The position numbers were made by a program, and so were the translations under genes. From Halalkalibacter urbisdiaboli (GTDB taxonomy: Bacteria; Bacillota; Bacilli; Bacillales; Bacillaceae_D): a DNA stretch of 64,000 nt. Below, one piece after another: positions 18,208 through 26,560 of the stretch. The notes under the pieces were generated by a model that made no database searches, had not been told where the DNA came from, and saw only the letters and a list, made by a program, of their open reading frames with translations. The stretch spans positions 244,662 through 308,661 of the forward strand of contig NZ_MVJM01000001.1 in assembly GCF_002156385.1 (NCBI RefSeq). Direction: 5' to 3'. Within the stretch, counting starts at the first letter, position 1. Each line of letters starts with the position of its first letter.

Positions 18208-18885
18208 TTAATCGTCATTGTTCATACCGATATACATAAGTACAAATCGGAGAAGTTCTAATACTGCAACAACTGTAGCCGCAACATACGTTAAAGCAGC
18301 TGCATTTAATACTTTTTTAGCACCGGACTCTTCATCGTTACGAATTAATCCAGAGCTAACCATAGCCGCACGCGCCCGGTTTGAAGCATCAAACTCAACA
18401 GGAAGAGTAATAAATTGGAACGCTACCGCCCCAGCCATCAATATAATCCCTAAGAGTAAGGCGCCAGACCATTGCAGGAAAATCCCCGCCAAAATAAAAA
18501 TAAATGAGAAATTAGAACCAAAACTAGCAACTGGAACTAATGCATGACGAAAGCGTAAGAATGCATATTCTTCAGCATCCTGAATCGCATGACCAACTTC
18601 ATGAGTAGCGACTGATACCGCGGAAATCGACGTCCCATAATAGTTATCCTCAGAAAGACGAACAACCTTTGATCTAGGATCATAATGGTCAGAAAGTTTC
18701 CCTTTAACAACTTCTATATTCACATCGTAAAGCCCATTCTCGTCTAGTACCTTTCTTGCCGCTTGTGCCCCCGTCAATCCCGATGAAGCACCAATCTTTA
18801 AATGTTTAGCATACGTTTTCTTTAAATAGACTTGAATTAAGATTGGCACAGCAATAATTAATACGAAATAAATGAGAAAACCCAT
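18208..18885 (-). CDS. YugP-like membrane zinc metallopeptidase
   Basis: 225 aa. N-terminal hydrophobic segment (IYFVLIIAVPILIQVYL), the zinc motif HEVGH in SVATHEVGHAIQDAEEY, then further hydrophobic segments (FSFIFILAGIFLQW, ALLLGIILMAGAVAF, ALTYVAATVVAVLELL). This is the putative neutral zinc metallopeptidase family (Zn_peptidase_2) with the active site near the membrane. Substrate unknown. It stands between ypjC and ypjB, which in B. subtilis are neighbours, so it is placed differently here. ATG after AGGAGG. Confidence 0.88.
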   Translation of the reverse strand: MGFLIYFVLIIAVPILIQVYLKKTYAKHLKIGASSGLTGAQAARKVLDENGLYDVNIEVVKGKLSDHYDPRSKVVRLSEDNYYGTSISAVSVATHEVGHAIQDAEEYAFLRFRHALVPVASFGSNFSFIFILAGIFLQWSGALLLGIILMAGAVAFQFITLPVEFDASNRARAAMVSSGLIRNDEESGAKKVLNAAALTYVAATVVAVLELLRFVLMYIGMNNDD

Positions 18886-19075
18886 ATAAAAACCTCCTAT
18901 TCTGTAACAAAGCTACATTGATTGTTTAGCTAAAGGGGGTTAAGAGTCGATCTCATTTTAAAACCCTTTTGCTATCAGTATTACTTATAATTCTATGTAA
19001 TACATACTTAAAAGTCAAACCTTATCCCCAGCAAAAACAGTCAAAATGCATCATTAATTTCACAGAATAGTCACA

Positions 19076-19861
19076 TTACTCTTTTGCTCGAACTTTACCC
19101 TTCTCCGCTCTATATTTACGGTAGCCGACATAGGATAAAGATAGAACGATCATGCCTCCGATTGTAAACATTACCCAAAGTAGTGACGGATCCGCACTAT
19201 CCTCTTTTACTCTCTCGTACATTGTTTTAAACTCTGTTTCCATTAATTCAAGGTGACGGATGGCCTTTTCAGTTTCATACTCAGTACGAAGTCGCTCTAA
19301 ATAAGTCACTTGAGACTCTATTCTTTGCAACTGTTGTGGTTCTAAATCGATCAACAAAGCTGGCTTAATCATTTGGTAATGACGAAGAAAATCATTAATT
19401 CTGTGCTGAAAAGCTTGGTTTTCTCCTTGTTCAACCGCTTGTTTCATTTCCGTAAAAACGTTCATAACTGTTTTTTCAGTGTGAATCCAGAGCGGATGAT
19501 ATTCACTTGACAGCGCATCAACAGCTAATCGGAAAGCTGTTACTTGATGAATACGTTCAGGATGAGAAAGATCAACAGCAGTGACGGCTTCTTGAGCGTG
19601 TTCAAATGCAATCGTAACCGTTCTTAGCGCGCTCATCGTAACTTCTTCTTGCTTAAAGTCCATTTCTAAAAAAGACTTTGAAAAATAATCGAGTACCTGC
19701 TTCGCTTCTTCGTACTTCTCTTGCTTTACAAGCTGTAGAATTTGATCAGATGTATGATTTAACTCTTTCCATGATTGCTTCTCTTGACGTTCATCCGCTT
19801 GACTATATGACGGAAAACATAATAGCAAAATCCCTAAAATAACGATGACAACTTGACGCAT
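19076..19861 (-). CDS. ypjB: YpjB, sporulation-associated membrane protein
   Basis: 261 aa from the ATG at 19861, chosen because GAAGGAGGGACAGAC precedes it; an upstream extension lacks a site. A signal peptide (VVIVILGILLLCFPSYSQA) is followed by a helical extracytoplasmic region rich in Glu and Gln and by a C-terminal membrane segment (LLWVMFTIGGMIVLSLSYVGY) with a basic tail. This layout matches YpjB, reported as a sporulation protein of unknown mechanism. Follows ypjA as in B. subtilis. Confidence 0.85.
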   Translation of the reverse strand: MRQVVIVILGILLLCFPSYSQADERQEKQSWKELNHTSDQILQLVKQEKYEEAKQVLDYFSKSFLEMDFKQEEVTMSALRTVTIAFEHAQEAVTAVDLSHPERIHQVTAFRLAVDALSSEYHPLWIHTEKTVMNVFTEMKQAVEQGENQAFQHRINDFLRHYQMIKPALLIDLEPQQLQRIESQVTYLERLRTEYETEKAIRHLELMETEFKTMYERVKEDSADPSLLWVMFTIGGMIVLSLSYVGYRKYRAEKGKVRAKE

Positions 19862-19932
19862 GTCTGTCCCTCCTTCTTCTACTCCCATCCTATGAAGACA
19901 TGGACAAGAGTAGACCAAAAAAAGGACAAGAA

Positions 19933-20529
19933 TTATGCTTTAATTTCCAGTTTATATGTCCTGTTCCGTATTACCGTCACATAAACAATAAAAATAGAAA
20001 ATAAGCTTAACCAGAACGTAAAATATCCAATTTCATGGATAGATGGCATAAGTGAATAAGATAGACTAGGGTGCATCATAAACACGTAATCAATGATGTC
20101 ATTATGTATAGTCCAAACGGATGCGATCAATAAATGCACTGGCTTAATTCGGAAATAAGGGGAATAAATAACCGCTTGAAGCGCCATCCCACCATGGGAA
20201 GCGATTAACATATAGTTTTGCCAAGTCAATGATTCCCCCGTTAGGCCTGTTGCAATATTCATGACAACGGCCCATATGCCATACTTAATTAACGTTACAG
20301 CAGCAAGTGCCTCGATTAAAGGCCAGTTTTTTTTCATTAGAAATGCAAATAAAACAAAAACAAAAAATAAGCTCGCTGTTGGACTATCTGGTACAAACAA
20401 CAGAAACCGCACCGGAGTCTCCACTAGCTGAGACTTATACCAATAGTATCCATAAATCGTTCCGGGTATGTTAATGAGAAGCATAATCCACAGCATCGTT
20501 TTTGTTCCAAATAAAGTTAATAGTTTCAT
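19933..20529 (-). CDS. ypjA: YpjA, DUF1405 multi-pass membrane protein
   Basis: About 198 aa with six hydrophobic segments (TMLWIMLLINIPGTIYGYYW, ASLFFVFVLFAFLM, YGIWAVVMNIATG, YFTFWLSLFSIFIVYVTVI and others) and no catalytic motif. DUF1405 proteins lie beside the qcr genes in Bacillus, so a link to the bc complex is possible but unproven. The start is uncertain: the ATG at 20529 is 13 bases from GGAG; a TTG two codons earlier is better spaced. Confidence 0.82.
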   Translation of the reverse strand: MKLLTLFGTKTMLWIMLLINIPGTIYGYYWYKSQLVETPVRFLLFVPDSPTASLFFVFVLFAFLMKKNWPLIEALAAVTLIKYGIWAVVMNIATGLTGESLTWQNYMLIASHGGMALQAVIYSPYFRIKPVHLLIASVWTIHNDIIDYVFMMHPSLSYSLMPSIHEIGYFTFWLSLFSIFIVYVTVIRNRTYKLEIKA

Positions 20530-20571
20530 TCCCAAAGCGCCACTCCTTTGCTTCATTCATCTAGTAAAAAG

Positions 20572-20603
20572 GAGAAAAAGCTGACTATATTAGCCAGCTT
20601 TCT
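20572..20603 (-). terminator. Intrinsic terminator after qcrC
   Basis: AAAGCTG / CAGCTTT stem with an 11-base loop followed by TTTTTC on the minus strand, just after qcrC. Confidence 0.7.
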
Positions 20604-20613
20604 CACATCATGA

Positions 20614-21399
20614 TTATTCTTCAGGATTTCCGTGTGCAGCAATATACTCTGCAAGGATTTGAAGCTCTTCTTCAGTTCCTTCAAAAGCCCCTGGTGGCAT
20701 AGCTGTTCCTTCAATACCGTTATGGATAACATCAATAATTTCTTCGACGCTTCTCTCAGTATCAAGTAGTGATGGACCACCTGCACCGCCTGCCATTGTA
20801 TCACCGTGACAGCCAATACAAGAACCTTGGGCTTCATAAATTGCATAACCTTCTGCTTCTGTATTAATATCAGCTTCTTCAACAATTGCCCCTTGTTGAG
20901 CTGCCGCTTCCCAGTCATGCTGATCAACAGATTCCCAAGTTAAATAAATCGTTGAAATCAAACCTAGCATCATTAAACCAGATGCAATTGGTCGCTTTAA
21001 TGGACGACGCTCTTTACCTGTATCAAGAAATGGCGCAAGTAGTAGTGCTCCAAATGCTAATCCAGGAATAACAACCGCACCAATTACGTTAAAGTCACCT
21101 GATGCATACGTATACTTTAATAATTGATACAAAAATAAGAAGTACCAGTCAGGCAATGGAATATATCCAGAGTCTGTTGGGTCTGCCATCCTCTCTAATG
21201 GCGATGGATGTGCAACAGTTAAACAGAGATACCCCATTAAGAATACTGCACCAACCATCCACTCTTTTAAGAGGAAGTTCGGCCAGAACGCTTCCGTTTT
21301 ACCTGGATACTCTGAGTAGTCTTTTGGGATATTGGGTTTACGATTATTTGCCTTGACACGAGAGTCACCGACAAACTTCATCCCTTTACCACGTTCCAT
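20614..21399 (-). CDS. qcrC: Menaquinol:cytochrome c reductase, subunit IV/cytochrome c fusion
   Basis: 261 aa fusion typical of Gram-positive bc complexes. Residues about 30-160 are the C-terminal part of cytochrome b with three membrane segments and the quinol-site PDWY at 83-86 (PEWY in many other phyla). Residues about 180-255 form a c-type cytochrome on the outer face, with CIGCH (Cys194, Cys197, His198) binding heme and a methionine ligand in GTAMPPG. Passes electrons from the Rieske centre to cytochrome c. Last gene of qcrABC; ATG after AAAAGGAGGG. Confidence 0.96.
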   Translation of the reverse strand: MERGKGMKFVGDSRVKANNRKPNIPKDYSEYPGKTEAFWPNFLLKEWMVGAVFLMGYLCLTVAHPSPLERMADPTDSGYIPLPDWYFLFLYQLLKYTYASGDFNVIGAVVIPGLAFGALLLAPFLDTGKERRPLKRPIASGLMMLGLISTIYLTWESVDQHDWEAAAQQGAIVEEADINTEAEGYAIYEAQGSCIGCHGDTMAGGAGGPSLLDTERSVEEIIDVIHNGIEGTAMPPGAFEGTEEELQILAEYIAAHGNPEE

Positions 21400-21440
21400 C
21401 TCGTTCCCTCCTTTTCGATTTTCTTTACTTAACGAATTTC

Positions 21441-22112
21441 CTACAACGGACCAGAAATACCTTGTTTACGGATCATGTAGAAGTGAGCCGCTAATAAACC
21501 AAGCAATGCTGCTGGTAAGAAGAATACATGGATGGCAAAGAAACGTGTAAGTGTTGTTGCACCGATGATTTCACCACCAGCGAGTAACGTTTTTGCAAAG
21601 CCTCCAATAATCGGAACACTTTCAGCAATTTGCAAACCTACGACAGTTGCAAAATACGCTTTCATATCCCAAGGTAATAGGTAGCCTGTGAAACCTAAAC
21701 CAAGCATAACGAAGAAAATAAGTACTCCAACAACCCAGTTTAATTCACGTGGCTTCTTATATGAACCCGTAAAAAATACACGCAATGTGTGTAAAAACAT
21801 CATTACGATAACTAAACTAGCTCCCCAGTGGTGCATTCCACGTACAATAACACCGAAAGCTACTTCATTTTGTAAGTATGCGACTGAGTGATAAGCGTTG
21901 ATAATATCTGGAGCATAATACATCGTTAAAAACATTCCAGATAAAATCTGAATGACCGTAATGAAGAACGTTAATCCTCCGAAACAGTACACGAACGCAG
22001 AGAAGTGGTGAGCAGGGTTCACGTGCTCAGGTACTTCATGGTCAGCAATATCGCGCCACATAGGCGTAATATCGAGACGCTCATCAACATAATCATAAAT
22101 TTTTTGAAGCAT
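21441..22112 (-). CDS. qcrB: Menaquinol:cytochrome c reductase, cytochrome b subunit
   Basis: 223 aa b6-type subunit with four membrane helices. Two histidine pairs bind the b hemes: His in GMHHWGASLVIVMMFLHTLRVFF and in FFAIHVFFLPAALLGLLAAHFYMIRK. A cysteine near the N-terminal third (YCFGGLTFF) could bind the extra heme c typical of b6f-like complexes. Spacing to qcrA is 15 bases, to qcrC 41. Confidence 0.96.
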   Translation of the reverse strand: MLQKIYDYVDERLDITPMWRDIADHEVPEHVNPAHHFSAFVYCFGGLTFFITVIQILSGMFLTMYYAPDIINAYHSVAYLQNEVAFGVIVRGMHHWGASLVIVMMFLHTLRVFFTGSYKKPRELNWVVGVLIFFVMLGLGFTGYLLPWDMKAYFATVVGLQIAESVPIIGGFAKTLLAGGEIIGATTLTRFFAIHVFFLPAALLGLLAAHFYMIRKQGISGPL

Positions 22113-22127
22113 CGATTACGCCCCTCC

Positions 22128-22628
22128 TTATGTTCGCTGATTAATTTGACCTAAATAAACTTTTCCATCTTCCACTAATACATCATACACATCAAGTGGA
22201 CGCTGTGGTGGCGTACCTTCAATGTTAATCCCTTCCTTCGTAAACTGCCCAAAGTGACATGGACAGAAGAAACGGTCAGGATGTTCCGCTTGTGTTCCAT
22301 ATGCCACAGTACAGCCAAGGTGTGTACAAGTTGGAGACAAAGCTGTAACTGCATCATCTTTCAAGTAGATGTATGCATCACGTTGCACTTCAGATTCATA
22401 CCAAGCATCAACTTGATCAAATTTGAAAGAGAACTTTTGTGGTTCTTCACTTAAATCCGCCACTTCACATACGTAAATGTAGTCTGATTCAGCACCAGCC
22501 TTAAGCGCTGGATCAAGTGCAAAACGTGCCATTGGCATCAACATTCCAGCAGCCATAAAACCACCTACACCTGTTAACGTGTACGTTAGAAATTGACGTC
22601 GTGAAACCTTGTGATCTTTCTCGCTCAC
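22128..22628 (-). CDS. qcrA: Rieske iron-sulfur subunit of the bc complex
   Basis: 166 aa. An N-terminal hydrophobic anchor with RRQFLTYTLTGVGGFMAAGM, similar to a twin-arginine signal, is followed by the Rieske domain. The [2Fe-2S] ligands are Cys101 and His103 in CTHLGC and Cys122 and His125 in CPCHFG; Cys106 and Cys124 form the usual disulfide. First gene of qcrABC; starts with GTG after GGGGGGATAAC. Confidence 0.96.
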   Translation of the reverse strand: MSEKDHKVSRRQFLTYTLTGVGGFMAAGMLMPMARFALDPALKAGAESDYIYVCEVADLSEEPQKFSFKFDQVDAWYESEVQRDAYIYLKDDAVTALSPTCTHLGCTVAYGTQAEHPDRFFCPCHFGQFTKEGINIEGTPPQRPLDVYDVLVEDGKVYLGQINQRT

Positions 22629-22773
22629 TAGTTATCCCCCCCTACACTATAAGGTTTCGCCCATAAAAATGGACAGAATTCAATACATATTATACTAGGA
22701 CATTCCCATGATACTTGAATGGACATGGAGTGTCAATTGTTTCAAGGATCAAATCAAAGGGAATTATCCACAG

Positions 22774-23235
22774 TTAACGATATTGCCACTTGTTTGTCAA
22801 AATCGGAACGAGCTGTTTTATTTGCTCACTTATCACTTCGCGCTTATGTACTTGGTCCATGTGCTCTAACGGCACTGTCGGCAACCATATTAACAGGCTT
22901 TCCAATTGTGACTCAATAGTTTTCCATTCGCCGTCCGACGTTAACAAAATGACATGCTGCATTCCACCTAGCTCTAGCTCTCGTTTCCAACTTAATAAAC
23001 GTTGAGTTCGAGAATGCACATCCTCTGTTTTTAAATAAGAAAATGCCGGAAACAGTACGACTCTACCTTGAAATTGCCGCTCTAATTCTGAGGAAATAAT
23101 GCCAATAAATTCTCCCATTGCTACCGTTGACTTCACTTGTTCCTGCCAAGAGATTGGTATCAATGCAATGAGCGCTGTATCGACGTACTCTTTTTCTTTT
23201 AAATACGTGTCCATCTCTGTTGCTTGCCACTTCAT
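22774..23235 (-). CDS. ypiF: YpiF, DUF2487 family protein
   Basis: 153 aa from the ATG at 23235 (MKWQATEMDTYLKEKEYVDT), preceded by AAAGGAGG; an earlier in-frame start is less likely. Soluble, no known catalytic motif. Placed between ypiB and qcrA as in B. subtilis. Function unknown. Confidence 0.85.
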   Translation of the reverse strand: MKWQATEMDTYLKEKEYVDTALIALIPISWQEQVKSTVAMGEFIGIISSELERQFQGRVVLFPAFSYLKTEDVHSRTQRLLSWKRELELGGMQHVILLTSDGEWKTIESQLESLLIWLPTVPLEHMDQVHKREVISEQIKQLVPILTNKWQYR

Positions 23236-23284
23236 GTTTAATACCTCCTTTAAGGACAAACTATTTCTATTTTACCTTTGTTTC

Positions 23285-23321
23285 ATTCCAAAAGAAAGGG
23301 ACTCTTGAATATCAAGAGTCC
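23285..23321 (-). terminator. Hairpin at the end of ypiB
   Basis: GGACTCTTGA / TCAAGAGTCC stem with a tiny loop overlapping the ypiB stop region and followed on the minus strand by CTTTCTTTT. Confidence 0.55.
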
Positions 23322-23860
23322 TTGCCGAGTTCCTCAAGTTGTAAAACAAGTTTCGTAAATTTTTCTTCATTTTTTTCATCAAGTGCCTTATCTATTTGCG
23401 CGAGTAGTTGACTGCGCTTAAATGTTAAGAGTGAAATATCTAAAAATTTTTCAGCCAATTTTTCATTTTCTTGAGCAATCTCTTTATTCTCTGGCACATA
23501 CGGATTATTTTCTAGCACCGCCAAATAGGGTGGGTATGCTTTCGCGCCAAGAAAATGCAATTCTATATAAATATCTTCCGTATGATTTAGTCGAATATCA
23601 TGAAATGCTTTTTCAGCATCCGTTGTAACATGGTGATACTTATGAAAAGAGAAAGGTGTGGTTTCAACGCCATGTGCTGAAATAATGAGCGCCTTTGGGG
23701 TACACTCAGCATGCTCGACAAAATGAACTCGTTCCATCAACTCATCATCGCTCATTAAATAATTTAATAACCAAGCACATTCCCGTCTTTTTAATTCATA
23801 TTGTTTTAAAAAGCCCCTGAGAAAGTCCTTTTTTTCTACCACTGGAATGATGTTGCCCAT
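23312..23860 (-). CDS. ypiB: YpiB, UPF0302 family protein
   Basis: 182 aa, soluble, starting MGNIIPVVEKKDFLRGFLKQ. Contains the family's DUF2527/IDEAL-type C-terminal segment near DKALDEKNEEKFTKLVLQLE. It lies between ypiA and ypiF as in B. subtilis; function is not known. ATG after GGGAGGGATG. Confidence 0.87.
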   Translation of the reverse strand: MGNIIPVVEKKDFLRGFLKQYELKRRECAWLLNYLMSDDELMERVHFVEHAECTPKALIISAHGVETTPFSFHKYHHVTTDAEKAFHDIRLNHTEDIYIELHFLGAKAYPPYLAVLENNPYVPENKEIAQENEKLAEKFLDISLLTFKRSQLLAQIDKALDEKNEEKFTKLVLQLEELGKDS

Positions 23861-23965
23861 GCGTCATCCCTCCCTCGTTATTTCACAAAACTTTCACTTA
23901 GTAATCATTATTCGCCCTAATCTAGACATTTTCCTTTTACATTTAAATTTTTTTCATATCTTTTA

Positions 23966-25222
23966 TTATTTAAGCTCATCAAGTAACTCTTTAATTTCAA
24001 GTCGTGACGAATCCATTTCCATTAAGGATTGAAAACAGTCGATAGCCTTTTCTCTCATCCCATATTCTAATAAGAAATAGCCAAATTCTTCAAGGAAATC
24101 CGGATCTTCAGCAAAACCTTTTTCAACTTCTAAGAAACGCTGAAAAGCACCCTCATAGTCGTCTGCTTCTTTTAAAGCAACAGCCTCGTACCAAGTTAAT
24201 AACGGATCATCTTCTCCATACGATTTTGTATGCGAGATAAGCTCTAAAAGTTCCTCAAACTGCTTATCATGCTTTAAATATGCTGCAAGTGTATGAATTG
24301 CTTCTATGTTCGAAGGATTAAGGGCAATAACTTTACGTAGGAAATGTTCGCCATCTTCAGGACGGTGCTGTTTAAAACTCAATTTCCCTGCGAGGATATA
24401 CAACTGTTCATTGTATTCATCCACTGCCATTCCATCCTTAAGCGTTTCTACCGCTTCATCAATTCGATTTTCTGCTTCATAGGCTTTTGCTAAGTACGGA
24501 TAAAGACTTGTAAAATCCGGGTCTAAAGCTTTCAATGCCTCAAGCTGTTCGATCGCAATAATCATGTCTCCTATTTGGAATGCAGTAAAACCATAGCCAA
24601 AAAGAGCATGCGGGTCCAAATGATCCGTTAAACCTTCTCGATAATACTGCATGGCTTCCTCAAACTGACCACTTGCGCTATACGCTTCAGCTAACTTTAA
24701 TTCAATGTGCACATTTGGAAGTTCATCTTTTTGATGAAGAGCTTTTTTCAAATAAGGAATGCTTTTAACATAATCCCCTCTATCTAAATAAAATTCCCCA
24801 AGACCATAGGATATAACCACTTCATCGGGTGCCTTTTTCGCTGCCGATAGGAGCTTCTGTTCTGCTACCTCATCCAATGCCTGCATTTGATACAAATCAG
24901 CTAATAATAACTGAGCTTGTAAATAGGTTGGATCCTCTTCGGAAACCTCTAACAATAGGTCTATCGCTTCATCTTCTTCATTCGCATCGATCATAATTTC
25001 TGCTAAAAAGATAAACAAGCTTCCCTCGTCTGGATATAGCATTAATAATTCCTCGATTAGTGCCTTTGCTTTATCTAAATGACCAAGCTCATAATATACT
25101 TCAGCAATCGAATACTTTGTTTCGTGGTCAGCCGTTTTAGAAACCTTCTCTAGGGTTGATAATCCTTCTTCTACTTTCCCTGCTTCGATATCATCCATTG
25201 CTTTTTCAATTGCATTTATCAT
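23966..25222 (-). CDS. ypiA: YpiA, TPR-repeat protein
   Basis: 418 aa composed almost wholly of tetratricopeptide repeats, for example YSIAEVYYELGHLDKAKALI, LFIFLAEIMIDANEEDEAID, VISYGLGEFYLDRGDYVKSI and LYILAGKLSFKQHRPEDGEH. Very acidic and with no signal or membrane segment, so a cytosolic scaffold. Gene order next to ypiB and upstream of qcr is that of B. subtilis. Function unknown. Confidence 0.9.
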   Translation of the reverse strand: MINAIEKAMDDIEAGKVEEGLSTLEKVSKTADHETKYSIAEVYYELGHLDKAKALIEELLMLYPDEGSLFIFLAEIMIDANEEDEAIDLLLEVSEEDPTYLQAQLLLADLYQMQALDEVAEQKLLSAAKKAPDEVVISYGLGEFYLDRGDYVKSIPYLKKALHQKDELPNVHIELKLAEAYSASGQFEEAMQYYREGLTDHLDPHALFGYGFTAFQIGDMIIAIEQLEALKALDPDFTSLYPYLAKAYEAENRIDEAVETLKDGMAVDEYNEQLYILAGKLSFKQHRPEDGEHFLRKVIALNPSNIEAIHTLAAYLKHDKQFEELLELISHTKSYGEDDPLLTWYEAVALKEADDYEGAFQRFLEVEKGFAEDPDFLEEFGYFLLEYGMREKAIDCFQSLMEMDSSRLEIKELLDELK

Positions 25223-25257
25223 TCTACCACAGCTCCCTAGTCTTACATTCCTTTGAT

Positions 25258-25290
25258 AAAGAAGAAACCATCACTCAAACGAATGACGGT
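25258..25290 (-). terminator. Intrinsic terminator after the 25302-26243 gene
   Basis: ACCGTCA / TGATGGT stem (one G-T pair) followed by TTCTTCTTT on the minus strand, in the gap before ypiA. Confidence 0.6.
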
Positions 25291-25301
25291 ACTATTATAA
25301 C

Positions 25302-26243
25302 TTAACTTGATTCAACATTACCATGTGCTTCGGTAATAGGCACAAAGCGACCTGGTTTGATTACTTGAATATGACATCCATAACCAGGAACTAACGAATA
25401 ATCATCATTCACTTTTAATATTCTACCTCGTAAAACAACGATATTCGGTTCTCTTTCATCATAATCAAGTTCAGTTGATTCATCAACCGAAAGGGCTTGA
25501 GAATTATCGATACTAGAAATTTCTCTTTCCAAAAAAAGCATGTAATCCGTATCACTTCCAATAATTAATTCACCTTTTAAGGGATAAAGACCCGTTTTTT
25601 GAATGAGGGGCTTTGACCAAGGAATTTGATGGTTCGGCACTTTATCTGTAGGTATACGATATTTTCTGCAATACCAGTTCCAGCTACTTTCCAAAGCAGC
25701 TTGTTCCTTTTTCTGACAATCATGTGTGTCTAAAAGTAAAACAACGGGATACGTGAGCATCGCTTGAGCAATATGTGTCCATGGTACTTGATTCAATTCA
25801 TTTACTGAATTTACTTGAACCTTTAACACTGGGACTCTATTCTTTTGACAATTTCGAATAACCGTTGGCCTTAATATCCCAATTGGCATTTTTAAACCGA
25901 TTAAAAAGTCAAGGGAACTATTTGTCATCTGATGCTTTGCTTTTTTTAGTTGAGAAGACATTTGCCTTTCATAGTTTACTTGAGTGAAGACAACGACTGT
26001 CGTGCAACCTTTTTGTAAAAGCTGTCGCTGCTGTATTTGGAAAGGGGCTAGTTCCATTCCTAATATGTCATCATCGGTCATGACATTGCCTTTATTCAAA
26101 ACAAAGCCAGCCAAGTTCAGACGACGTTGGTTCCATTTATCAAGTGATTTGTTTACATATTGAATTTTTTGATTTGAAATTAAATATGAACGTGGAGTCA
26201 ATGTTCCATTTTCTAACTTCTTAACTTGATCAAGTAAGTACAT
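25302..26243 (-). CDS. Hypothetical protein, possibly a degenerate amidohydrolase-fold protein
   Basis: 313 aa, no signal or membrane segment. I do not recognise a named family. The arrangement resembles a cyclic amidohydrolase: a short N-terminal beta part (SYLISNQKIQYVNK), then LAGFVLNKGNVMTDDDI where PGxxDxHxH would be, FQIQQRQLLQKGCTTVVVF like the A..GGVTTV helix-strand, and a late sandwich part (IVVLRGRILKVNDDYSLVPG). None of the metal-binding histidines is present, so it would be inactive. The resemblance is inference. It lies between ypiA and aroA, which are adjacent in B. subtilis. ATG after AGGAGGATAATAG. Confidence 0.65.
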   Translation of the reverse strand: MYLLDQVKKLENGTLTPRSYLISNQKIQYVNKSLDKWNQRRLNLAGFVLNKGNVMTDDDILGMELAPFQIQQRQLLQKGCTTVVVFTQVNYERQMSSQLKKAKHQMTNSSLDFLIGLKMPIGILRPTVIRNCQKNRVPVLKVQVNSVNELNQVPWTHIAQAMLTYPVVLLLDTHDCQKKEQAALESSWNWYCRKYRIPTDKVPNHQIPWSKPLIQKTGLYPLKGELIIGSDTDYMLFLEREISSIDNSQALSVDESTELDYDEREPNIVVLRGRILKVNDDYSLVPGYGCHIQVIKPGRFVPITEAHGNVESS

Positions 26244-26383
26244 TTTCTATTATCCTCCTAGGTTTCTTCAGTGGTTTACGAGATTTAGCTACTCGAAAAG
26301 CCTCATTTCAATAAGTACTTATAGACAAGCTATGAAGTTAGATAAAAAAACAGAACAAGTGCCGAAATTTTTTAAATAATGAA

Positions 26384-26411
26384 TTGACTTTTTGTTTCAA
26401 TTCGCTATAAT
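26384..26411 (+). promoter_or_regulatory. Strong sigma-A-like promoter on the plus strand
   Basis: TTGACT (26384-26389), 16-base spacer, TATAAT (26406-26411). It faces a gene-free stretch that ends in a strong terminator at 26473-26515. Confidence 0.75.
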
Positions 26412-26417
26412 GAAATT

Positions 26418-26515
26418 AGCGTATGGTTTCTCTCCACTCCTATCCATACTACATGTAGCTTTTATAGCTAAACCCCGATTTGAAAACGCTTACGTTTTCG
26501 TCGGGGATTTTTTTT
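26418..26515 (+). ncRNA. Candidate small regulatory RNA, about 96 nt
   Basis: Between the promoter above and a perfect terminator lies no reading frame but three hairpins. (1) GTATGG/CCATAC (26421-26449) presents a 17-base C/U-rich loop containing CTCTCCACTCCTAT. (2) TAGCT/AGCTA (26456-26470). (3) The terminator CCCCGA...TCGGGG with inner AAAACG/CGTTTT (26473-26506), then eight T. A C/U-rich loop complementary to GGAG-type ribosome binding sites is common in Gram-positive trans-acting sRNAs. It is antisense to no gene: the 25302-26243 gene diverges and aroA converges. The identity is unknown to me. The rest of the 317-base gap (26244-26383) holds only the upstream region of the 25302-26243 gene. 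Confidence 0.7.
26473..26515 (+). terminator. Terminator of the candidate sRNA
   Basis: Two stacked stems, CCCCGA/TCGGGG and AAAACG/CGTTTT, followed by TTTTTTTT on the plus strand only. Confidence 0.85.
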
Positions 26516-26525
26516 GAGCGCAAAT

Positions 26526-26556
26526 AAGAGCCTATCTCATAATCGAGATAGGCGTA
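26526..26556 (-). terminator. Hairpin after aroA
   Basis: Minus strand GCCTATCTC/GAGATAGGC, a 9-bp stem with a short loop, then TCTTATTTG. The T tract is weak but the position right after the aroA stop supports a terminator. Confidence 0.6.
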
Positions 26557-26560
26557 CATG

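Noticed and set aside
20553-20927. Open frame of 124 codons on the minus strand overlapping the qcrC 3' end
   Set aside because: The qcrC frame contains the heme motif and conserved cytochrome domain; the other frame has no domain and only partial overlap.
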